The position numbers and the translations under genes were made by a program. The notes under the pieces were generated by a model. That model saw only the letters and a program-made list of their open reading frames with translations, was not told the origin of the DNA and did no database searches. This document shows positions 12,331 to 23,450 of a stretch of 64,000 bases of DNA, one piece after another; positions within the stretch are counted from its first letter, which is position 1, and every line of letters starts with the position of its first letter. This DNA is from Lutraria lutraria (lineage: Eukaryota; Mollusca; Bivalvia; Venerida; Mactridae), in the NCBI GenBank assembly GCA_964023205.1, contig OZ026835.1:8576414-8640413 (forward strand), given 5' to 3'.

Positions 12331-14765
12331 TAAAAGCAAGATCTAATGAAAGATTATTTACAATTAAATTGACCTTTTCGCTGGCTTGACTGTATATTAT
12401 CTACAGACAAAACTGTATAATGTGCCTACACAGCATATTAAAACAGCTCCGTATTGGAATGGTCTTATCAACTTTCCAATGAAAAACAGTAATCAAGAAA
12501 AGGTCAACCTATAAAAATGATTGTTTGTGGAACATTGTCCATGACTAATGTTCAGATTGTACTGATAGGTCATATTTTTTAGACTTTTTATAGACCTTCT
12601 AGCATTAACAAAATGCATACATAACTGTAAAATAAAATAACTGAAATAAATTTGTATGACTCAGACAAGGAAAGAGCAGAAATAATGGGTTAACAGTTAG
12701 TAAACCAATTAAAACAGAGTTAGTGGGTCGAAAAATATTCTTATTTTATTTTCTAAACAAACTGTTTCTGAGGTATAATTCGGTCCTGAATTGATTGGGT
12801 TTGGTAAAAAAACGGTAAGTTTGGTAACCGCAAACATAACTTTTTTCTGGCCTTGACAAAAATAAATAATATTCCAAATATGGTCTCTCAGAATAATCAT
12901 GATTACCATTTATGGCACATTGAAAGACAAGAAAAGCTTCCTGTAAATATCGGCAGCGATAAAAACGTCCGACGATAAAGACAAAACGATAATAACAATA
13001 ATATTGATAGGGACACAATAGAAAACAATCATAACTTGATCAGACAGGTTTTAGTGATAAACTGTAAGTGAAATATTATATAACTGATATAGGATTAAAT
13101 AATTGTGACAAATTTCCCATATAGATAAATATTAGAATGATTAACTTATATTTTATACCCCAAAAGATGCCAAGATCTACTCAGCATCAGATTCAATGTC
13201 AATGTTTATCTATTGTCAATTTTTATTATTGATTAACCATGTTTTTGATGTGGATACTTGCCTGACTTATATAACAACCGCTCATATAACGATTGAACCC
13301 TAATAAACACACTTCCCCTAAATAATGCCCCACCATATGAATGAAATCGATGTATTCATACACATTAATGAATGAAACAGGAAGTCTTTATAATTCTTTA
13401 GGCGTAATAAGCTAACAAGTTTGTTAGCAGACTGTGTAGACTAAAGCCGTATGAGGCAATTTCAGAATGGGGTGGGGCTAATTCTAGATCTTATCAGACA
13501 ACGGGCAGGAGGGGAGGAATAAATACAGCCCCTTATAATAATCATCACAGCCGTAATTATTGGGGTGCTAGGCCCTGTCCCCTCTTCCTGGTTCCTAAAG
13601 CCCTGTTGTACTACATATCTAGGGTCAATAACAATCAGTGACATACTACCCCAAAGACAGACAATTAGCCACTTTACGCGTAACAGTGTATGAAGGTTCG
13701 TATTCACAGGACTTCGATACTTTCAAACATTGCAAAGCCTTCATTTATAAACCATCAGATTTAAAATCAAAATCAACAACAAGATTACTCAAATGTATGA
13801 TCTAACTAATTACAGGCATGATATACATTCTTCCAGTGCATCAAAGCAAAATAGAGGAAACTTTTATGACCTCAAGAATTCACTGAATTATTTAGTTTAT
13901 TCTCTAAATTGACTTCCAGACAATGTACAATTTACCGCTGTTGTAAAAGTGATTACAAACGCACAGAGTTAAACCAGTCATCAGATACAAGCACTATATT
14001 GTCATCTCCAATAAACCAGTTATCTCCCTTTATAGGGGGTAGTAACAGGGAGGTGACATAAGTCAAACAATATCATGATGTATGGTGTTTTTTACAACAT
14101 ATCCAATTCTAACAGTATGTGGATGAAGAACTTCACTGCAGGGCTGACCTGGGTTACTAAGAACCATCAATCTTCTCTGGGCTAGTTGGACACCTTGGAT
14201 GAAATAATTATGACAACTGTTAGAATCTGGGAGGAATTTGAACTCAAAGCAGTGAGTTACAGGCTAATGATTGCTAATCAAAGACCATAAAACACAGAAA
14301 GACAGAGACCCAATACTGTGTTATATAATATAGCACAATAATCAAAGCTTAAATTTATACAAACAATGGCATCATTCTTTATTAATTTTATCATTTAATT
14401 GCCTCTTCAGGCACTGATACAGAATTTTAACATTTTAGTCTCCAAAATAACAAAACAAAAATATTAACAATACTCTATTTTACTGTGTTTGTAAATTAAT
14501 GATTTTGTACCTTAAGGATATATTTAAAATTCTTTACTGTTTTTATGTGTACATGTATTTTTAAGCTGTTCATATTGTCTCTCATAACTCAAATTGAGTG
14601 GTTTTGTGCATGTTTTTACAATATTATCATTTTATATGTATACTTGTAACAAGCATGTACATAAGTGAGACGTTAATAAATTTATCTTATCTATCTTACT
14701 CTAAGCCCACCTGTTCACTACTGATTGTTCATATTATACAACTTGAAGATCTTAGTTTACTAAAA
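12331..14765. other. AT-rich non-coding DNA
   Basis: Near 12790-12860, 'taagtttggtaaccgcaaac' followed by 'ttttttctggcct' recurs at 23700-23742, so a short dispersed repeat is present. An 81-codon frame at 13462-13707 (-) lies in a less AT-rich patch but shows no motif or splice pattern. Confidence 0.4.
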
Positions 14766-16940
14766 AATAGTTCATGTACAATTTGAAAAGCTCTGTTCAC
14801 TAACAAATATTAGTTCATGTACATTTGAAAAGCCCTGTTCAAAAGTAATAGTTTATGTACAATTTGAAAAGCTCTGTCCACAAGTAAAAGTTTATGTACA
14901 ATTTGAAAAGCTCGGTTCACAAGTAATAGTTGATGTACTATTTGAAAAGCTCGGTTCACAAGTAATAGTTTATGTACAATTTGAAAAGCTCGGTTCACAA
15001 GTAATAGTTTATGTACTATTTGAAAAGCTCAGTTCACAAGTAATAGTTTATGTACTATTTGAAAATCTCAGTTCACAAGTAATAGTTGATGTACTATTTG
15101 AAAATCTCAGTTCACAAGTAATAGTTTATGTACTATTTGAAAAGCTCGGTTCACAAGTAATAGTTGATGTACTATTTGAAAATCTCAGTTCACAAGTAAT
15201 AGTTTATGTACTATTTGAAAAGCTCGGTTCACAAGTAATAGTTGATGTACTATTTGAAAATCTCAGTTCACTACTAATAGTTTATGTACTATTTGAAAAG
15301 CTCGGTTCACAAGTAATAGTTTATGTACTATTTGAAAAGCTCGGTTCACAAGTAATAGTTTATGTACTATTTGAAAAGCTCGGTTCACAAGTAATAGTTG
15401 ATGTACTATTTGAAAATCTCAGTTCACAAGTAATAGTTTATGTACTATTTGAAAAGCTCGGTTCACAGGTAATAGTTTATGTACTATTTGAAAAGCTCAG
15501 TTCACAAGTAATAGTTGATGTACTATTTGAAAATCTCAGTTCACAAGTAATAGTTTATGTACTATTTGAAAATCTCAGTTCACTACTAATAGTTTATGTA
15601 CTATTTGAAAAGCTCGGTTCACAAGTAATAGTTTATGTACTATTTGAAAAGCTCGGTTCAAAAGTAATAGTTTATGTACTATTTGAAAAGCTTGGTTCAC
15701 AAGTAATAGTTTATGTACTATTTGAAAATCTCAGTTCACAAGTAATAGTTGATGTACTATTTGAAAATCTCAGTTCACTACTAATAGTTTATGTACTATT
15801 TGAAAAGCTCGGTTCACAAGTAATAGTTGATGTACTATTTGAAAAGCTCAGTTCACAAGTAATAGTTGATGTACTATTTGAAAATCTCAGTTCACAAGTA
15901 ATAGTTTATGTACTATTTGAAAATCTCAGTTCACTACTAATAGTTTATGTACTATTTGAAAAGCTCGGTTCACAAGTAATAGTTTATGTACTATTTGAAA
16001 AGCTCGGTTCAAAAGTAATAGTTTATGTACTATTTGAAAAGCTTGGTTCACAAGTAATAGTTTATGTACTATTTGAAAATCTCAGTTCACAAGTACTAGT
16101 TGATGTACTATTTGAAAATCTCAGTTCACTACTAATAGTTTATGTACTATTTGAAAAGCTCGGTTCACAAGTAATAGTTGATGTACTATTTGAAAATCTC
16201 AGTTCACTACTAATAGTTTATGTACTATTTGAAAAGCTCGGTTCACAAGTAATAGTTGATGTACTATTTGAAAATCTCAGTTCACTACTAATAGTTTATG
16301 TACTATTTGAAAAGCTCGGTTCACAAGTAATAGTTTATGTACTATTTGAAAAGCTCGGTTCACAAGTAATAGTTTATGTACTATTTGAAAATCTCGGTTC
16401 ACAAGTAATAGTTTATGTACTATTTGAAAATCTCAGTTCACTACTAATAGTTTATGTACTATTTGAAAATCTCGGTTCACTACTAATTGTTTATGTACTA
16501 TTTGAAAATCTCGGTTCACTACTAACAGTTGATGTACTATTTGAAAATCTCAGTTCACTACTAATAGTTTATGTACTATTTGAAAAGCTCGGTTCACAAG
16601 TAATAGTTGATGTACTATTTGAAAATCTCAGTTCACTACTAATAGTTTATGTACTATTTGAAAAGCTCGGTTCACAAGTAATAGTTTATGTACTATTTGA
16701 AAATCTCAATTCACTACTAATAGTTTATGTACTATTTGAATGAACATCTCAGTTCATTACTACTAGTTCATGTACATTTTGAAAATCTCTGTCACTACTA
16801 ATTGTTTATGAACAACTTGAAAAGCTCAGTTCAATAATAATCGTTTATGAACTACATTTATGAACAGTTTACTACTAATAGTTTATGTACTACTTGAAAA
16901 TCTCAGTTCAAAACTTGAATAATTTATGTACAACTTAAAG
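14766..16940. repeat. 39-bp satellite array with higher-order structure
   Basis: About 50 units of roughly 39 bp, 'tagtttatgtactatttgaa' plus 'aagctcggttcacaagtaa', run to about 16740 and then degrade. Two subtypes alternate: 'aagctcgg' with 'cacaagtaat', and 'aatctcag' with 'cactactaat'. Some units read 'ttgatgtac' and some 'tttatgtac'. A rare 'gcttgg' variant at 15690 and 16041 is 351 bp apart, exactly nine units, and its neighbours match in order. This is a nine-unit higher-order repeat, the mark of unequal exchange. Because 39 is divisible by three, some frames stay open, but this is not a gene. Confidence 0.97.
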
Positions 16941-17132
16941 ATATTTTTACCATTTACAGTTCATGAACAATTTAAGAACTCACAGTTCACTATGATATTC
17001 TTGGTACTGTTTTCTGAACAATAAAATTGAGGTAAGGTTATCAACAAATTTTACACACCAGGAAAATAATACATAATTATCTATCAGCCCTACATACCAT
17101 GAAAACATTACATGAATACATTCAAGTTAGGC

Positions 17133-17484
17133 CTAAAATAAATTGTTTGCTTCTGGTAACATGTTCATTGTAAAAAGGGCAGTAGGTCGTGTTTTTTGGT
17201 TCTTGAAAGCGTGTGGAACTGTAAAAGCAGTAAGAAAGTGGCTTTTCCATTCCTTGGGCCAAAAAGTCTTAAGAAATATTTTGTTCTTAAAAAAATTAAG
17301 AACAGTCACATGTTGGTTCCAAGAAAAGATCAAGGTATGGTCAGATTTATTACTTGCTCTTGACAAGTTCTTAATTTTTTCAAGAATTATTCTGGAATCA
17401 ATGTTCTTGAGTTTAGGCATGGCCATTTTAAGTACAGTCCAAGAATTGTCTGTGATGTTCATGAACAGTTCAAGAACTCAATAA
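17133..17484. other. Non-AT-biased segment open on both strands
   Basis: A 113-codon frame (+) and a 109-codon frame (-) cover almost the same bases. The sequence is full of short inverted motifs built on 'ttcttgaa', 'ttcttaa' and 'gttcatgaacagttcaagaa', so openness on both strands follows from the palindromes. The motif family continues into the degraded end of the 39-bp array ('cagttcatgaacaatttaag'). I read it as a repeat-derived segment and see no protein domain. Confidence 0.4.
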
Positions 17485-17915
17485 CATAAATTTGAAGGTA
17501 GGGTCGTTGGAAATTAGTGTAGATCTAGTATCCAGAAACAAACAATTGTTTTAATGCCTTAACAATTTTGTAGTTCAAGTTTAGTGATATGTTACAAAAA
17601 TACCTAATTCATCATGTTTCAAAAGGTCCAGTGTTGTGTATACAGACTAATTCATCTAACTGTGTCATCATCAATAAAAATGACAAATTAAAAGATATAA
17701 GCAAACTGGTATGAATACTGGAAGACATAACGAAGACATAAATGTTAATGTCAGCAATTAGTCTTCATACTGATTGAAGAAATGAAATCCAACTATTTTA
17801 TCAGTGATATTTTCTGAACAGGTGCTAGATATATATAATGATATAGACAGAGTAATTTAGCAACAATTAGGTGGAAAAGATGGTAAATTAAGCTTATTAG
17901 TTCCATAACTTCTTA
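17485..17915. other. AT-rich non-coding DNA
   Basis: Nothing supportable. Confidence 0.4.
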
Positions 17916-17919
17916 TATA

Positions 17920-18101
17920 TACAGTCACACATGTGTTACTTGCCACCTTCGAATAAATGCCACCCTGTGAATAAAGGTCATTTTTAAAAAAACATCCTTA
18001 ATTATTCAGAACAAAATGACCTCTGAATAAAGGCCACCAGTCAATAAAAGGCCACATTATGTCTTTCCCAAGGATGGCCTTTGTTCACAGGTTTGACAGT
18101 A
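17920..18101 (-). mobile_element. MITE-like element, family 1, near-complete
   Basis: 182 bp bounded by 'tacagtcacacatgtgttac' on the left and 'gttcacaggtttgacagta' on the right, imperfect terminal inverted repeats. The outer TA at each end fits a TA target duplication. The interior repeats 'gaataaa.gccacc' several times. It is the inverted partner of the copy at 11585. It is non-coding and would need a transposase in trans. Confidence 0.75.
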
Positions 18102-18104
18102 TTT

Positions 18105-18595
18105 GATTTCAGAATAACTGAATACTGAAAAAGGCAAAATAAATCCCCATATATCATTTTGTCATAGAAATGACAAAACAAGATTTTGATTATATCATAA
18201 ACATAAGTCATAAATTTCAAATTCTAAGAAGCAGTGTAGGAATATTCAATTTTACAGAATGTATTCAACAATCTACACCATGTATTATGCAGTATTGCGC
18301 AAAATTTTTACAACAACAGGATGCATTTCCTACATATATAGGACAGCCTTGGTGTATTCCATATTACAGCAGCATCCATCATATGTATCTGATATTTTAT
18401 TAAGGCAATAGTGATATTTTCACGTAATATTAGTAATGCCATTCCGTTCTCAATTCTGCATAGCAGTAGAGGAGTTAAAATTATTAAGAAATATAGTGAA
18501 CATAAAATTCCATCAAACCATATATTTATATCATTAAACAATAGAAGAAATCATTGAAATAATGTCTGAAGTCCAAATACAAATTTACCAAATAA
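18105..18595. other. AT-rich non-coding DNA
   Basis: Overlapping 77-codon frames on opposite strands (18170-18541) share no motif and are probably chance. Confidence 0.4.
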
Positions 18596-18850
18596 ACTCT
18601 AATAAGTGCACCTTCTTTAATTAGTAAGTGGCTACTACTAAGTGCCCCTTTTGAATTAATAAATTTCCCTCTTATTAAGAAAACCCCTTTCTATAATCTA
18701 TACATACCCTCCATCAATTGATGAATGCCCCTCTCTAATGTTGCCAAATTCCCTCTCTCATAAAAATAATTCCCCTCATCCAATTAATCAATTTTCCTCC
18801 TATTAATAATACCCCACCCAAATTAATAGATCCCCCCCCCCCCCGTCTCA
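18596..18850. repeat. Degenerate C-rich/AATTAAT tandem stretch
   Basis: Blocks like 'gaattaataaatttccctc' and 'tccaattaatcaattttcct' recur irregularly about every 30 bp, ending in a run of about 14 C. One strand is almost free of G for 250 bp. It is a decayed minisatellite or low-complexity sequence. Confidence 0.6.
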
Positions 18851-20165
18851 TTCATAAATACCCAAGTATTGGCCATTATGAGCAAAACAAGTTGAACTTG
18901 CCATGCCATGAGAGCTACAATAACCATTCATATGATTTCATTGCATCTTAAAACAAGATGCTGCGTTCAATAAATGCATATGACTGCACTACCTCTCCTG
19001 AAGGCTATATTCCATACACCAGACAGTATATATGGCACATTCGGGCCATATACCATACAATAGATTATATATACTTGATCTAGGGAGAGATTTTCTGCGA
19101 AAATTTAGTCTAAAACAATAACTTTATTGCAGTTGTCAACTTAGTCTGGAAGAACAAAATACATGACTCACTGTGAATATCTTACAGAAAATAAAAATAA
19201 ATGATAGAATGTAATAGTCTGTCAATATGCTAAGTTTGTCACAGCTTTACCAAATATCTCCTATTTAACACCCATAGGACGATATATTCTGCACATTTTC
19301 TTTCATAATATTGATTTGATTTTAACAATATTTGCATACTTTACATAAAAATTGAAGAATTTTTTAAATACATATATATGTTGAGTTACAATATTTCTTT
19401 TTTTTTACACAACTATTTGTGGAAGGGGTATTTATTTGAGTATAATTGGTAGTTTTCAAGTGGAATGAAATATTTGTCTACAGAAATTTCCATTTCAAAA
19501 TGAAATTTAAAGCAATCTGAACTTTTGACATTGACATGAAAGTGGAACAGAGGGACTGAAGTCATGACATGGAATAAAATAATCAATGGGCAACATATCC
19601 GAGTTAATACAATATGTTCCACATGTCTGCAATATTGTCTGGTAAAATTCATTCATTCTCGTAAAATTCTAGTTAAAAATTCTGATTACAAAATAAAAGA
19701 AAAGATAAGGTTAGCAAGAATTTTAGAATTAGTATCCTGTGTCCTTAATGTACAAATGTTGACTTTGAAACAATGTTTGGAAATTATGATTGTGTAGTCT
19801 TGGGACACATAAAAATTACAAATAAAGGGTTTCAATAGAAGATAATTTTTATACACATTTTTAAAGATATTCTTATGTGCACCTTGTAACTAATAGCTTT
19901 TGTAAACTCAAAACTTATTAGATGATATTACTTTCTCAAGCAAGTCAATATTCATTCAGGTCTTGCAGAAGCTGTGTAGATATTAATACCAATGCTTGTT
20001 TCCATGCTATATGTGAAAAGCGGGACTCATACCTTTTGTCTAGGACTCAGAGATTTTTTCGATCAGCGATTCCCTAGACTCATAGGTAAAACCTAGTAAA
20101 ACTTACAACCAATCAACCAAGCATACAAGTTTGGCCCCACAATGAAAATTTGCCCAATCAAAAGT
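18851..20165. other. AT-rich non-coding DNA
   Basis: The overlapping frames at 19413-19652 (-) and 19564-19797 (+) have no motif. Nothing supportable. Confidence 0.4.
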
Positions 20166-20169
20166 GCCA

Positions 20170-20270
20170 AGAGGCCTCAATAGTCAAATGATTGAAGTCT
20201 CCAACCACGCACTTCTGTTAGTATGTTAGTATGAATTCGAACTAGGATCAGAAAAAGATCTCATATCAGG
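20170..20270 (+). repeat. Degenerate tRNA-like SINE head
   Basis: 'aagaggcctcaatagtcaaa' with 'tgattgaagtctccaacca' and then 'gaattcgaactagg' resembles a box A/box B tRNA head with a lost stem. It is too divergent for a functional tRNA. Confidence 0.35.
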
Positions 20271-20643
20271 AAGTAGTCGAGTAGTTTACAGAAGGTCGAT
20301 AGTTCTACCCAGATGAATGCCTTGTCAGTCTTTTCCACAAATAAAAAGTTGGACAAGTCACCATAATTATAACCCTTGTTAACATCAAACTCCAAAACAT
20401 GACAATTAACAGTTCTTAAAACTTAATGATAGATGCATCACAACAAATATGAAAGTCAACATTTGTGTTATTTGGGTTAAAGCTAAAACTAGGAACTTTT
20501 TTATCATCAAAGTTAGTTGCATTTGTGTTACACCTTTTTTACCTTTTGCTATAGAAATTGTTTACAGTGTTGAAGATCAGGCATTGCTCACTATCTAACA
20601 AGACATGTGATTGATCCTTATCACTTGACACTATGCACTATGT

Positions 20644-21880
20644 TTTAATGTATTAAGCGACCTTTGCTCAACGTGACCAGCGACCGCCAATTTGTTGACA
20701 AAATCCGCTAGATCTTTTCATTAAGCGACCGTTTAACACATCAAACCGTTAATTCCCATAGATTGTGAATTGTAAACATAAACATAATTAACACCTGACG
20801 AACGTGTGAAAACATGACCGTAATCACTGTATACATGCATAGAGCACTAGAGTGTAGGACTCGGGTAAAATACATGTTGTATCATTGGAAATCCTTGGGA
20901 AAATTGAGTGCAAAAAATAGTTTTTAGTAAAATAAATGACGAAAGACATTGAAGAAAACTGCGCCATTTTTTGTTTACAGTAACTTTGCATTACATAAGT
21001 TTTACGAAAGCGTGATAATGACTTTTGTATCAAAACACCAATTAATTTCTCAACCAAAGTATTCATACTTCTCAACACCATGAGGGTATCATAATTAACG
21101 GCACGATCAGCAACATTTGTAGTTGATTTTCAAACTCGCATCCACAACAGACATCTTCGACAACGAAATCCATGAAAAGTACGGAATCGTACGGGTTTTT
21201 AGACCATTGCTATGAAGAACGATTTATTTCCCTTCTTTCACATTTGACAAATTTCTTCTCCGGTAAAAAAATAGATTCAATTTGTCTGTATTGTTTTGTC
21301 ACGGATAAAATGGACCGATCTTTGCACCAATGTATAAGACAGACACGATTTTAGTTTTAAAAACATGCATGTTAAAAACGAGTGAAAAATTGTGCAAAGT
21401 GGTATTTACTTTACCGTAATGGAATATTGTAGTCATAAAAAAATATGTGATACATGATCAACTATGTATTTCATTTCAAATAGTACAATAGTACATTATG
21501 CTTTATTTTACCATTGCTATTCATTTCCCCTACTTTTTACCTCATCACTAATGTGTTTCATTGGTGATCATTCCATAAGGTACTGTCTACGTTTTCCATG
21601 AACAACTTGTAAAGTAACTAGATAAATTATTTAAATAAACGGCCTGGATTTTCATTGCATAATGATCATAATTACTATTATTTGTAACACAGTTGAACAC
21701 CTACTCACAATAAAAGTGCTCTGCAGCAAACCGTACATGAAATGAAACAAGGCTGGTACTTTAGGTATAGTTCAACTATCCGAAACTTCAGGTTTTTGTA
21801 TTAAGAGACCTTTGTATTAAGAGACCACTTTTGGTCTTTCCCTTGGGCGGTCGCTTAATACAAGATTGACCTTACATGGT
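20644..21880. mobile_element. Possible 1.2-kb element with inverted TTAAGCGACC ends
   Basis: The left end has 'aatgtattaagcgacc' and 'cagcgaccgcc'. The right end, as reverse complement, has 'ttgtattaagcgaccgccc' and further 'tcttaatacaaa' repeats. Similar 'ttaagcgacc' termini occur in many invertebrate DNA transposons. The two frames inside (20824-21081 -, 21172-21354 +) have no recognisable transposase motif, so it would be non-autonomous. Two unrelated fragments in opposite orientation are also possible. Confidence 0.4.
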
Positions 21881-21929
21881 TAATTATCTGAAAATGGTCA
21901 CGAAACAATTGACCAAGACCTAAAAAAGT

Positions 21930-22094
21930 CCAGGATCAGCAGAAAATAAGAATCATCAGCAGAAAATGTAAATCATCAGCAGAAAATGTAAATCATCAGC
22001 AGAAAATATAAATCATCAGCGGAAAATAAGAATCATCAGCGGAAAATAAGAATCATCAGCGGAAAATATAAATCATCAGTGGAAAATAAGAATC
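21930..22094. repeat. 20-bp tandem repeat, about 8 copies
   Basis: Unit 'aatcatcagcagaaaatgta' with variants 'gcggaaaataag' and 'gtggaaaataag'. It is preceded by 'gtccaggatcagcagaaaat', so the array seems to have grown out of that phrase, which resembles a repeat also seen at 44180 ('ggggtcggcagaaaaaaggg'). Confidence 0.9.
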
Positions 22095-23140
22095 ATTGTT
22101 TTATCTCAACAAGAATAAGATGATAGCCTTTTATATCATTAATATTCACATTTATGTTTTCAGTAATTGCTACATGTCTGAAGAAATATGTGACTGGAAT
22201 AGTTCAGATGGATGTTATTAAACCATTGAAGTCTGCTATAACAGTCACAGCATAGTAAGCATACATTGCAATCTGCAGCAAAGACATGATAATAAATCTA
22301 AGAATAGAGTTAAAAGATTTATCTTCCTAACTCTCAAAGGATCACTTCAAAAGTCTCTTCCAGATTCACTCACTCTTATTTCAGACATGTTGATAAGGTG
22401 AGGATTAAATAGACAGACAAACAAAGAGGGACATACAGACAGACAGACAGACAAAGAGGGACAGGCTGAAAAATGGATGTCCAAAAAGCAGCTTAGTTAC
22501 CATGCCATCGATTAGACTAAAAGTGTAAAGATTAACAGATCAAAAACTAGCAAAAATGTTATCAAAATATACTTACGTGTCAGACGACTTGTATACAAGA
22601 TTTTTCATTTCATCCATCTTTTATTAACTATTTTCTAATATAGTTACCACGGAAACCTAAAATAGGAAAAAATACAATATTTTCTCATCCACAATACAAG
22701 TGCGGGCAAATAACAAAAAGTCAGCTCCCTGCAAGCAGCAGATGTGTTGATTTATTGAAGTCAGAATGACATGCAAGATTAAAATCATGTACTGAAAGTA
22801 TGTCATAATTTTGCATACATGATTCTTCAACACAGGGAGCTTTCTCTCTCTATGGGATTTGTAATTCAGCACACATTCTGAACACAATATACACACACCA
22901 GCTTTATTTTTATCATTCCAATCATCGACTATAATTACTGATAAGCCTACAGAACTTCCTACACTTTTTAGTTTATCAGGAGTATTAGATTCATTAAAAT
23001 AGAACTAAATAAAACAATCATAGCATGATAACTGTAATCCTATTATTCAAACTGGATAACATAGGTTATATATAGAGTGTATTAAAATGAGTCCCAGTGT
23101 AAATCATTAAGAAGTTATATTGGTTAATTAGTAAAGAGGA
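22095..23140. other. AT-rich non-coding DNA with a (GACA)n tract
   Basis: A short 'acagacagacagacagacaa' microsatellite lies near 22437 inside a small 'acaaagagggacat' duplication. No exon is evident in the rest. Confidence 0.5.
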
Positions 23141-23450
23141 TGATCGGTGGACGAGTTACATGTAACGCGCTGGACTACTAAGCGAAAGGTTGTGGGTTAA
23201 ATTCTCAGCTCTGCCTTCCGAATTTCTTAGGGACACTTTTTCAATATCGCCATCCCAACTACCAATCCAAGTACTGTGTCTAGAAAATCATAGGAAAAAG
23301 GGTGAGGCGTATATCGGTGCTTTACACGGGACACGATAAAGAAGGGGAGGGACACAAATGCCCTGTTCTCCTGTATCTTATCTCCCCTCTCTCTGTAGCG
23401 GCTCTGACATGACCATAGCTGTCGATTGGGCCGTTAAACAATAGATAAAT
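23141..23450 (+). repeat. tRNA-derived SINE, family A, longest copy
   Basis: The head 'tgtaacgcgctggactacta' with 'aaggttgtgggttaaattc' corresponds to tRNA boxes A and B, though box B has lost its canonical 'ttcga'. The body follows with 'ttcttagggacactttttca', 'ggtgctttacacgggacac', 'ctgtatcttatctcccc' and the tail 'gattgggccgttaaacaa'. Other copies are at 551, 30345 (-) and 39025 (-). The conserved order of blocks supports one SINE family. Confidence 0.8.

Noticed and set aside
13462..13707. 81-codon minus-strand gene
   Set aside because: No motif, splice pattern or duplicated evidence; only locally less AT-rich.
20824..21354. Divergent pair of small genes around 21.1 kb
   Set aside because: Frames of 85 and 60 codons without motifs, inside a possible mobile element; a shared promoter could not be supported.
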